DNA from: Symbiodinium natans
Lineage: Eukaryota; Sar; Dinophyceae; Suessiales; Symbiodiniaceae
Length of the DNA: 64,000 bases
Direction of reading: 5' to 3'
Assembly: GCA_905221605.1 (NCBI GenBank)
Contig: CAJNDS010000383.1
Location: 32,501 to 96,500 of the forward strand
Made by a program: the position numbers and the translations under genes. Below are positions 54,009 to 63,008 of the stretch, piece after piece; the stretch's first letter is position 1, and each line of letters starts with the position of its first letter. Under the pieces are notes generated by a model. That model was not told the DNA's origin, searched no databases, and saw only the letters and a list, made by a program, of their open reading frames with translations.

Positions 54009-54563
54009 CTCCGCTCTGCAGCACCAGGTCTCTAAAGTTGGGCGAGTCGCCTGCGATGTTGCCCAGCGCCTCAGAGCTCACTCTCCTCATAGAATCATAG
54101 AAGGAGAGGGAGGGAGAGCGAGAGAGAGAGAGAGAGTGAGAGAGAGAGAGAGTGCGAGAGTGAGCGAGTGAGCGAGTGTGCGAGTGAGGAAGAGGGAAGA
54201 GGAGAGAAGAGGCAGAGGGGAAAGATGGAAGAGGCAGAGGGCAGAGAGGAGGAAAAGGAGCGCTAATATTCGGCTGCATGCCTCTGCCTCCCCCTCTCTC
54301 TTGTGGCAGCAAAAGGGACTCGGGAGCGCACCCAGACCGCCTGCTCCCGCACGTCGTCGTTGGGGGACTGAATGGACAACACAACGCAACGCCATGTGAC
54401 AGCCCAACACGCAGCGCAACCCAACACAAAACGCGGCACAGCACCAACGCGCGCAAGTCATCTTCGCAAAGCGTGTTTTGAGAGCGTGCAACGGCCCTAC
54501 ATGGCGCTCGACGGCACCACGGCGCAGCGCAGCGCACGTGAGCGCACGTCGAACACGCGCAGG

Positions 54564-54615
<52 letters not shown>

Positions 54616-56217
54616 CTGTATATATATATGTATGATACACATAGAACACCCATGGCATAGCAGCATCGAACACTTCAAAATAGGCACGCAGCACTTTCGG
54701 CCTTCCAGAACTCAACCACGAGATGAAAAGACTGGGGTCTGTGGGGTTTGACCGATGCACACCTCTCGCAAGTTTCCCCTTCACTTCCCCACTTCTGCAC
54801 ATCCCGTCACCTGAGGGCCCCCTTGGCCTCAGTACCCTAAACGCTCACGCAGAGTTCGCGCGCCCAAGCCGCAGAATCTCGAGCGCGCAAGAAACCCGCT
54901 CTGCAGGCTTCAACACCCGGCGCCTGCAAAAGCTGCACAAAGATCGGAAGTGCCCCCTGGCACAAACAGTGCGACATAGTGCAACACCACCAAGGGGTCA
55001 ACACGATACTGTCAAGCGGCCTGCTCTACAACCACGCGGGTTTGGTCTGCGTTCCCCGAGGCGATATTGGTCAGCACCTGCGAACAGGATTCGTGCACAC
55101 CCCCAAAAAAAATGCAAACATTATCGACAGATGGGAGCACCCAGGCAGCTTCGAACTGCAGGTCGGGCCGGTTGATCTCCTTCAAGAACCTTGAGAATGG
55201 AGCAAAGGCGGAGCGAAGCAAAGAGCTCTCTTGACTGCGTCCAATGCTCCGCGAGGCCGCTAGGCCGGGCTAAGGCACCAGCTGCACGAAGCGTGGCACC
55301 ACGCCAGCACTAATGACCTGCGCCCGCAGCTCCAAACTGCCCACATCTGCCCACGTTGCATATTGCTCCATTTTGCTGCCTTTGAGTCTTTGAGCACATT
55401 TTTGGATGCACGCGGGCAGATCGGAACCTCCGAGATGGGAGGGTTCTGCTCGATGCTGAGCAGCTTCCGAAACTGCTGGGTGGCATTGAACTGCGCCTGA
55501 GCAAAGAGCACAGCAACTCACGCACCCCATTGGCCATGTGCTAAAACGATGGCATGTTCACGAACAAAACCCGACTTTACTCCCCTGACGTACCTGTGGG
55601 TCGTCCGACATCAACGCCTGGCTTAAGGCTGGGATCTGCTCCACGGCACAGTTGCTGGGAACTGTGGCCATGCCTGGCAAATCAAGGTCAAAAGTTTTAC
55701 ACACATCGCTCGTCGCACCATGTGTAGATTTAAAATGATTTCCGGAGATTTCCGGGGGCCGCGCCCGTCATCTGTGCCATGGCCATGGGGTCAGGCATTT
55801 GTCCGGACTCAGCGTTTTCTCAGTCGGCACCCGCGGGGTGCTACAGGATCACAGACTGAAATCAAGTCCGACTGAACACCGGGCAGGTATGTCATTCACC
55901 ATCCGCTTCTTCATCAACGCCTGCAGCAGAAGCACACGCAGTAATCGCTCACAGCCTACGCATTCCAGCTACGCATTGTGCCTGCGAACTCCAAAAGCAA
56001 ATTCGATCCTTCTCCCACTCTCCCAGCTGTCGCCTCGCCTCGTCCCTGGTCTGCTTGCGAAGCTGCACTGCAGCATCTTCTCTTTTCCGCCGTGCATCAT
56101 CGGCATCAACCCCCTTCTTGAAGGCCTGAACGGGAAGGCTGTCGGTACACAAACCTGCTCCGGAACTTTCTGGGCAGCCTTTTGCCGCTGGCTGAGTCGT
56201 TCTCCGAAACCCGACAT
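54009..56217 (-). CDS. Importin-alpha (karyopherin alpha), N-terminal half, multi-exon
   Basis: Adapter that links nuclear-localisation-signal cargo to importin-beta. Exons fixed by frame and splice sites: 56217-56155 (ATG; N-terminus), 56125-56039 (IBB: Phe-Lys-Lys-Gly-Val-Asp-Ala-Asp ... Arg-Arg-Lys-Arg-Glu-Asp), 55920 to about 55885, 55673-55594, 55496-55428 ([12 protein letters not shown]), 55317-55279 (Gly-Val-Val-Pro-Arg-Phe), about 55189-55141 (Leu-Gln-Phe-Glu-Ala-Ala-Trp), 55077-55021 (Leu-Thr-Asn-Ile-Ala-Ser-Gly), 54956-54924, and 54069-54009 (Ala-Leu-Gly-Asn-Ile-Ala-Gly-Asp). Donors are GT or GC. One short exon between the last two was not found. The next intron contains the TG array and the mobile element. 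Exons for later ARM repeats were not seen to the left. Confidence 0.85.
54100..54275 (+). repeat. (GA)n-rich tract in importin-alpha intron
   Basis: GAGAG/GAGTG/GAGGAAGAGG purine-rich sequence. Confidence 0.9.
54567..54632 (+). repeat. (CA)n(TA)n microsatellite
   Basis: About 11 CA followed by about 13 TA with one CTG interruption. Confidence 0.97.
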
Positions 56218-57285
56218 GGCAGTCAGGAGGGGTCTTACCTCACGGCAAAAACAAGGTAGGCAGAAGAAGGCCACCACAGGCTTCAAGACACGGCGACACG
56301 GCGACACGGCTTCAGCCAAGGTCGGGGCAGGATTCACGCTATTGCTGCAGACGCCAAGGATCCGAACCAACACATCGGGAAATTGCAAAGGGAGAAACTG
56401 GTTGCCGTGTCTTGTGGTCTTGCCGATATTGTTCTGATTAGAGCTCTCACCACAGCGTGGGAGATCGGAGGGACAGTGACTTCGCACGTTTCCGTGCTGC
56501 CCGGCTTCCTCCTTTCAACTTTTTGACTTCGCTCTCGACTTCGCTCTCGACTTCGCTCTCGACTTCGCTCTCGCAATGATGTTGGCCGCAGGTTTGATGA
56601 AATATGTGTGCTGCTCGAATGGCGGAGTCGGGAGCTATAGATTGTTTGTGCTCGGAAGCAAATTTTGCGGCTAAACGATGACGTCACACAGATGATGTGC
56701 AAACATCCCGCCTCCTACCAGGGGTGCAGCGAGGCCAATTGGCCCCAAATCCTACATGCGAAGCGCGAAGCGAAGCGAATCACCATAAGCCTTTAAGCCT
56801 CAAAATGAGATGAACGCGCTAAGGAAAGAAAGCTACCCCCCCCCCCCCAAAGATCCACGTTTTTATGTCTTATTTATGAGCAATAACAAGAATAGGGTTT
56901 GGGGTCTAGGGTTTAGGGTTTGGGGTGAAGGGTTTAGGGTGCGGAGCTGCAATTGGTATTGTAGAAAGGAGTTAGTGTTGGAAGTTGAAAGGGTTAATGA
57001 ACCCGTAAACTATGTCTGGCTCAAGGATGGCCAGTCCGTCCAAAGCAAAAAGTCCGTGTTTGGGAGTGAGGGTTGGGTTAGTGCCCCTCTACTTGTGTAA
57101 GGGTGCCCCTTCCTTGTTGCTCTTATCCGTGTTCTTGGTTGTTTCTTGGTTCGATCTGGGAAATATAAGTTCAGGGCGATTAGGGGAGTTGATTTCCTTC
57201 CTTGGTTGTCCCCCCGTAGGTTATGAGCCCAAATTAGGTTCCCTGCGGTTAAGTGTTCTTTCAAGGTTTTTGGGATCAAGAAGCA
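56218..57285. other. Divergent intergenic region
   Basis: Between the minus-strand importin-alpha start and the plus-strand zinc-finger ORF. Holds a 12-bp tandem repeat (CTCTCGACTTCG, about 4.5 copies, 56520-56573), a C14 run (56836) and a TTTAGGG-like tract (56895-56945). No core promoter recognised. Confidence 0.5.
56893..56945 (+). repeat. Degenerate TTTAGGG tract
   Basis: Several imperfect GGGTTTAGGGT copies upstream of the long ORF. Confidence 0.75.
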
Positions 57286-60200
57286 ATGCCTTCTCCGAAG
57301 CGATGGCTCCAACTTGCCTCGGATGGTGGACAAGATGGTGGAGCTGGAAATGGTGCAGCTGAGTCTCTGGGTGAAAGATCGGTGTTGGAAGAGGTGATTC
57401 CCGGCGCTGAAGAACATCTGGAAGAGGCCTTGGTTGCAGAAAGCCCCAATGTGGGTATGAATCCCAATAGGGATATGGTTAGCAATGCTGAAGCTGAAGG
57501 ACGTGCTGTTTCTGTATCGCCAAAGCCTGGTGAGAAAAGGAACTGGGACGCGACTGGTGGTATAGATCGTGAAACGGAGGTGACTGTTTTACGAGTGTTG
57601 CACAAACACGGGTATCAGCCGTCGTCTTCGACTTCGGGTCGAATGGTAGACCAAGAGTCTCAGACCGATCTGATTGGAGAAGTGCTGCAAGCGGCCCGGA
57701 GGCCTCTGAACAAGATCAAAAGGGGTCCATCTTCGAGTTCCCAAGGTGGTGGAAGCGGTCATGAACAGAAGGGTGCGGACAGCTTTGAAGCTGCACCTGC
57801 TGCTGGATACGCCATGGGGGAGGAGGAGATCCTACAGATGGAGGCTGAGAGGTTGCGACAGTTGTCCGAAGAAGAGGACGAGATGCGACAGGTCTCTGAA
57901 AGGGATGGTTTTCAGAAAGACGAGCATCTGATCAAAGCGTGCGATGGGACAACGTGGGAATGGCACCTCCATGAAGATGGGAGACAATATTATTACTGCC
58001 TGGATACGCAGGAAAGCAAGTGGACATTGCCGGTGGTAGGTGAAAAGATGAAGAGTGACGAGGTGGTTGGGTCTCCTTCGGGCAATGAGCTGGAAATGGA
58101 GGCGGCACTGGATTCTTCATCCTCTACTCCGAAGACTGAGTCTACGAGGGCATTCCAGGGTAGTGTAAATAGTTTAGGTGAAAAAGATTTTTCCTCTACT
58201 ATCAGGGATAGCGGTCCTAGGGCTGGTGGTGACGCCCCGACCTCGGGTTCTCCTGATGAGGAGGAGATTCCTGGAAACCGAACAGACATCGCTGGAGCTC
58301 AACATCTGGATCGGGAAGGAATGGGAGCACTTTCTGAGGGTGTGGCAGCGGTGGAATCGGTAGGTCCAGAAGAAAAGATTCCCAATGTGGAGATCGGAAC
58401 TGTGTCGGCTGCAGAAGATCGAGTGGTGGATGTGGTACCTGTCGTTCGGGAATGTGGTCCTGGAGATTTGGAAGACGGAGGGAAAAGGTCGTGTGTTGCG
58501 ACTGAGGAGGTCTCTTCGTTTGGTGCCAAGGTTCCTGCCATTCAAAGGGAAAAAGAAGCTTCTGGAATAGCTGGAGACACAGAAGATCTGAAAAATGAGG
58601 CCTGGAGCGCCAATGATGCGCGGGTCGATGCGCCAGATATTACCTGGAGTGCGAAGGAAGCACGGGTTGAGGTGCATATGGCGTTACGTTCCACGGGCGA
58701 CTGCAACAATGGGGCGCAGGTCTCCGCAGCAGCTGATGATGGAGGTTCACAGGTGGACGCACTGGTGCAACCTGAAGTTAGCAGCGAGGAACGAAATGAC
58801 AAGGGCTACACCGGAGCCAATGAGGCAGCTGTGGTCAATGATGGTGGAAATTCTCCTTTGGAAGCCATGGAACCAAAGGATCCTGCGGTGGAAGAAAGCG
58901 TGCCTGCCGTGGATGATCGACTCAATTGCCCTGCAGTGGAGGAAGATTTGCCTGCTGCAGAAGGTGTGACAAAGGACTCCAATGATGGGTCCACTCCCAT
59001 GAAGGGAGAAGTGTTGCCGTCTGGAAGTTCGCCGGAAGTCGACACCGAGCGAATTACAGCAGATGAGGCAAAGCCTTTGGCGGAGAAAAAGAGAGGTCCT
59101 GAAGTCCAGGAGCACAAAAAAGATGAGCTTGTGGGACTCGTGGAGCAGGACGAGCAGTGTGACTCAAAGGTGAAAACAAAGGATGCGCCAGGAGCCGATG
59201 ATACAGAGGTGGTTTCTGAAGAGCACGCAAAGAAAGTGCCCCGAGCGGGAGCCTTGGAATCACCTGGGACACATTGCTATCAAGAGGGAGATGAGATCAT
59301 AGGTCTAGTGCGCTGCATCAATGGGTATGGAGCCTTTTTGGACCATGGTGATTTGAATGTATTGATTCCTGCAGAAGGGAACAATACGTGCCATTTCAGA
59401 TTTGGTGATACTGTCAATGGAACAGTGAAACTAGTGGAAGATGATGGTACCATAATCTTGGACACCTTTCTGGTTTTGGAAGAGGACGGGGAGGACTCTT
59501 CCTCAACGCTGCGGAAGTGGAAACCCAGCGGCTGGAGTACGTGGTGGACGAATCCATGGTATGTTGGTCAGTGGTACCGAGATTCCAACGGTCAATGGGA
59601 CTGGAAACAGGAGGAAGAGCAATCCGATGAGGAGCTTGTGGTACAGGAGTTATCCTCTGAAGAACGAGAAGAAAGACAACTTTATGGAGAAAAGATCTAC
59701 AAAGCTCTTCTGGAGAATGGAAACGAAGAGGAAGCCTATGTTGGCAAAATTACAGGGATGCTGTTGGGTCGCCCGATGGAAGATTTACAGGAGTGTGTTG
59801 CAGATCAGGCATTCCTCAATGCGGAAGCTCGGCGCGCGTATGGCATCTTGCAAAATGGTGGTTGGAAGCCTGATGGTACAGAAAGCACAGGCTTGGGGGA
59901 GTTAACCACTTTTTCCCGAAAACAGTACCACAACGCGCTTTTCGAACTGGCATGCAAAAAAAGGAGATTTTCTCGACCAGTTGTGGGTGAAGCGGTGGCA
60001 ACGGTGCTGAATCAAGGGGAAGATGAGTTTTGGAACGCGCTTTGGTTGGACACCAAGCTATTTTTGCAGGAGCTTGATGGTGCAGTGCAATCCATGAGCA
60101 AAAGGGAGAACAAGCCAATGGAAGCCTACATGGACCCTGACCAGTACAAAAAGGCTTACATGACACCAAAGACTGTGTTGTCACCTGGTTACAGCAAGCT

Positions 60201-62463
60201 GTGCAAGTTCTTCAATCGGGGAAGGTGTCGCAATGGTGATGAGTGTTCCTATGAGCATCGTCGTTATGGTGAAGGTTGGCCAGGAGGAGGGTCAACTGAT
60301 CCAAAGAATAGCCAAGAAGCTGATGATGAGGATGGGAACATGTGGGAGGAAGGTACAGTGGATGAGGCACAGCAGGAGCGGGAGGATTTAGCCTTCCGGG
60401 CCAAGTACAATTTTGGCAAAGGTGCATCAAAGGGTGAGCCTACGTCAGGTGAGCCAAAAGGTCGGCTGTGTCTGTATTACAATCAAGGTGGTTGTAAATA
60501 TGGGACTGCATGCAGGTACCTTCACAACGATGACATAGCATTGGAAGGGACTTGGGAGCCCGGCAAATCTTGGGACAATGCTTCCAGGAAGTCACTAAGG
60601 GACGCAGGGTTCCACAATTGCTGTTTCGATTATTACCTCCGAGGACGTTGCCGGAAAGGGTTAAATTTCTGCAAGTACTCCCATGACGAGATGTCAGAGG
60701 AGCGGTTGTCGCTCCTGAAACACTTGGTACAGGTGGCCAATCAGGTCCGGTTTGAAAAAGAGAGAGGATGGGAGATTACGGATAGAAGCACATTTCAGCC
60801 ACCTGCAAGTGGGGGAGCTGAATCTTCCTCATCCTCGGCACCGAAAGCACTGCAAATGACCAATGTGTCACAAAAAGATGGTGAAAAAGGTACTCTGGAT
60901 GAAGCAGAAGCTGATGAACAAAAGAATTCCGTGGCTGCATCCACTGGTACTCAGCTTCAAAATCCGGAGGAGCCAATTGAAAATTGGATGGCTCGCAACG
61001 CACACCTGTGGGTGTATACCCCTCATGTAAGTGAGGTGATGATTACGCTTGGTGTGACCAATGTGTCGGACTTGCAAGAGTTCATCTTTGTGGAAGATTT
61101 GGTTGACAAAGGGATCAACAAAGTGACCGCATGCAAAATTCTGCAATTGGTGGGTGAGGTCCGATATCGACCGGGAGGACCGGAAAAGGCAGTTCCTTCT
61201 GACGCATCTGTACGGGTACAACAATCTTCTGGGAACAAAGGGACTGGAAGAGCGGCGGTGCGAACCCTCACTCAGGTGCGTGAAGCTGAAGACTCCGGTG
61301 CAAAAACTATGCTGAGAGGCTCCTATCGGGAGCTTTTTGATAAGGTCAGGTACCGCGATGGTTGGACGCTTGCGCAGAGGTCTCCGTTGTGTGTACAGAA
61401 GCTGCGGTTGGTGGGAGTTGGAATGCCGCCGGTGAATCCACCAACAAAAAAGTATCGGTCAAGATCAAACCCTGTGAGAAGGGGAAGGCCCTTGCTGGAC
61501 AAAAAACAGGTGCGACAGGTGCCACGCTCTCGGTCACAACGACGAGTGCAACCGGCGGAAGTGGTGGAAAAGCCGAAGCCACTGGAACTGAAGCCTCGTG
61601 GTGGGTTGTCGTATCGGTTCAGCAGAGCGTGGGCAGATGTGGTGGATGATGATGAACAGGCGGAGGCTTTGGTCTCGTATGCCGCTTCCTCAAGCGATTC
61701 AAGCGAAGAGGAGACCAATGCCGTACAACGCCTGAAGGAAATCTTTTTGCAAGAAAGGGATTCAAAGAGAACTGCGAATCGTGGCAATGTTCCGCAAAGT
61801 GGTTCTTCAGGCTCCAATGACGGGCCGAAAAAATCGGTTCACCTTGGCGAAGGGCGCGACAAAGCGTCGCGGGGGGAGACCCGCCAAGAAGTGACTTCAC
61901 AAGTTTTTTCGCTACCACAACCTTCTCGTCGAGCTGAACGGTCTCAAAAAAGAGCAAGGGATGGTTCAGTTATGGTTGGTTCGCTGGCGGTGGGCTCCAC
62001 GGATGAGGTTTTACCTGGGCAAGGTGTTGCTGGACAGGTGAATGTCTCTGAAAGCGCTCAAGTTCTTCCTGGGCAAGAAGTGGCTGGACAGGAGACGGCG
62101 CCGGAAGGAGCAGTACAGATTTCTGGCGAGGAGACTGACCAAAAAGAAGGAGAAGGTGGGAGCAATGACCTCCGTGGTGATGATGCGAAGATGTTGGATG
62201 GTGGTCCGGTGAGGAGTGACCTTCAGCAATTGCTGGTTAAAGGCCTTCTGACTCGGATTTATTGGAAGGTTGCAGTTGGCAAGTTGCCGGTGGGGCAAAG
62301 AGACTGCCAAAAGGGTCCAATAAGATGGATCGAAATTTGGTTATTAGCATGTCATCCGAGGGTGCAAGCGAACAGGATGAGAACCTGGCACTGGAGGACG
62401 ATGCTGATCAGTCAATGGGTGACGGTGCGATGGTTGTTCTGGTGTATGATCCAAGGACGCTGA
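57286..62463 (+). CDS. Large WW / S1-like / MLLE-like / CCCH zinc-finger protein
   Basis: Uninterrupted ORF of about 1725 codons from the first ATG (57286); open back to 57253. Long acidic linkers separate: a WW domain (about 57945-58030, Trp-His-Leu-His-Glu-Asp-Gly ... Tyr-Tyr ... Lys-Trp-Thr-Leu-Pro); an S1/OB-like domain (about 59280-59480); a Trp-rich patch; an MLLE/PABC-like domain (about 59685-59860, with Lys-Ile-Thr-Gly-Met-Leu-Leu); three CCCH fingers (60202-60258 C-x7-C-x5-C-x3-H, 60469-60525 same spacing, 60619-60684 longer); and a SAM-like helical domain (about 60985-61170). A basic Arg/Ser region follows. All parts suggest RNA or RNP binding. The last 70 or so codons (after about 62240) look out of frame. 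Absence of introns hints at a retroelement gag or a retrogene. Confidence 0.7.
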   Translation: MPSPKRWLQLASDGGQDGGAGNGAAESLGERSVLEEVIPGAEEHLEEALVAESPNVGMNPNRDMVSNAEAEGRAVSVSPKPGEKRNWDATGGIDRETEVTVLRVLHKHGYQPSSSTSGRMVDQESQTDLIGEVLQAARRPLNKIKRGPSSSSQGGGSGHEQKGADSFEAAPAAGYAMGEEEILQMEAERLRQLSEEEDEMRQVSERDGFQKDEHLIKACDGTTWEWHLHEDGRQYYYCLDTQESKWTLPVVGEKMKSDEVVGSPSGNELEMEAALDSSSSTPKTESTRAFQGSVNSLGEKDFSSTIRDSGPRAGGDAPTSGSPDEEEIPGNRTDIAGAQHLDREGMGALSEGVAAVESVGPEEKIPNVEIGTVSAAEDRVVDVVPVVRECGPGDLEDGGKRSCVATEEVSSFGAKVPAIQREKEASGIAGDTEDLKNEAWSANDARVDAPDITWSAKEARVEVHMALRSTGDCNNGAQVSAAADDGGSQVDALVQPEVSSEERNDKGYTGANEAAVVNDGGNSPLEAMEPKDPAVEESVPAVDDRLNCPAVEEDLPAAEGVTKDSNDGSTPMKGEVLPSGSSPEVDTERITADEAKPLAEKKRGPEVQEHKKDELVGLVEQDEQCDSKVKTKDAPGADDTEVVSEEHAKKVPRAGALESPGTHCYQEGDEIIGLVRCINGYGAFLDHGDLNVLIPAEGNNTCHFRFGDTVNGTVKLVEDDGTIILDTFLVLEEDGEDSSSTLRKWKPSGWSTWWTNPWYVGQWYRDSNGQWDWKQEEEQSDEELVVQELSSEEREERQLYGEKIYKALLENGNEEEAYVGKITGMLLGRPMEDLQECVADQAFLNAEARRAYGILQNGGWKPDGTESTGLGELTTFSRKQYHNALFELACKKRRFSRPVVGEAVATVLNQGEDEFWNALWLDTKLFLQELDGAVQSMSKRENKPMEAYMDPDQYKKAYMTPKTVLSPGYSKLCKFFNRGRCRNGDECSYEHRRYGEGWPGGGSTDPKNSQEADDEDGNMWEEGTVDEAQQEREDLAFRAKYNFGKGASKGEPTSGEPKGRLCLYYNQGGCKYGTACRYLHNDDIALEGTWEPGKSWDNASRKSLRDAGFHNCCFDYYLRGRCRKGLNFCKYSHDEMSEERLSLLKHLVQVANQVRFEKERGWEITDRSTFQPPASGGAESSSSSAPKALQMTNVSQKDGEKGTLDEAEADEQKNSVAASTGTQLQNPEEPIENWMARNAHLWVYTPHVSEVMITLGVTNVSDLQEFIFVEDLVDKGINKVTACKILQLVGEVRYRPGGPEKAVPSDASVRVQQSSGNKGTGRAAVRTLTQVREAEDSGAKTMLRGSYRELFDKVRYRDGWTLAQRSPLCVQKLRLVGVGMPPVNPPTKKYRSRSNPVRRGRPLLDKKQVRQVPRSRSQRRVQPAEVVEKPKPLELKPRGGLSYRFSRAWADVVDDDEQAEALVSYAASSSDSSEEETNAVQRLKEIFLQERDSKRTANRGNVPQSGSSGSNDGPKKSVHLGEGRDKASRGETRQEVTSQVFSLPQPSRRAERSQKRARDGSVMVGSLAVGSTDEVLPGQGVAGQVNVSESAQVLPGQEVAGQETAPEGAVQISGEETDQKEGEGGSNDLRGDDAKMLDGGPVRSDLQQLLVKGLLTRIYWKVAVGKLPVGQRDCQKGPIRWIEIWLLACHPRVQANRMRTWHWRTMLISQWVTVRWLFWCMIQGR

Positions 62464-63008
62464 TTCAGTCGCCAACAACTGATTGGGTTATGCGTCGCGG
62501 TCTTACCGATCGTTCCGTCTGGCCAGCAATGGCGTACATGGCACAGAGGATATGTGCTGAAATGGTTCAAGTGGATGAAATGAATGCCCAGCTAGGGACT
62601 GGAGCACTCCTTTTTCAAAGGAGAGATCAAGGACATTATACTGAGCTGCATCATTCGTTCCATGAAAACCCGTGCTTGCCGGCGGTGGGGAATTATCCTC
62701 TTTCAGTGATGGGTGCCTTGTTGTCTCCTGGTCTGGAAGGGGAATTCAAAAACACTGACAAGTTTGGAACTGCTATGGAGGCAATTGCCTATGATTGGAG
62801 CCGCAGTCCAGGCATGGAAGTTCATATTGAACTTATGGCGAGGGTAGCCAAAATGGTTCACCCATTCCTGAATTTGGGAGCCCAAGGGTCGGTGATGGTT
62901 TCGGAATTTCTCTGGCAGCGCGGGAGGGCTCGGTTGATGGAGTTCCTTCAAGCGGCGACTTGCGGACCAATTGGAGGCTCTCTGGAGAAGGATGGACGAC
63001 GATGCTGA
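62325..63008 (+). CDS. Second frame of the zinc-finger ORF set
   Basis: Open from 62241; first ATG 62325. In a -1 frame relative to the preceding ORF. Starts acidic (Glu/Asp/Ser), then a well-ordered helical region (about 62430-62940) with Trp, His, Pro and Gly. No domain recognised. Its start overlaps the previous ORF by about 140 bp and its end overlaps the next ORF, so it is probably the continuation of one protein across an indel, or a separately translated ORF. Confidence 0.6.
   Translation: MDRNLVISMSSEGASEQDENLALEDDADQSMGDGAMVVLVYDPRTLIQSPTTDWVMRRGLTDRSVWPAMAYMAQRICAEMVQVDEMNAQLGTGALLFQRRDQGHYTELHHSFHENPCLPAVGNYPLSVMGALLSPGLEGEFKNTDKFGTAMEAIAYDWSRSPGMEVHIELMARVAKMVHPFLNLGAQGSVMVSEFLWQRGRARLMEFLQAATCGPIGGSLEKDGRRC

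Noticed and set aside
53183-54687. His/Thr and Thr/Pro ORFs across the right TG array
   Set aside because: Repeat translation running through an N gap; only the importin-alpha exon at 54009-54069 within one of them is genuine.
57000-57025. CTGGCTCAAG upstream of the CCCH ORF as a second DinoSL relic
   Set aside because: Only about nine consecutive bases match; the rest of the leader is absent. A similar partial match at 57262-57280 is also too weak.
62331-62340. AAATTTG as a -1 slippery site
   Set aside because: Phase is wrong for simultaneous slippage from the upstream frame.
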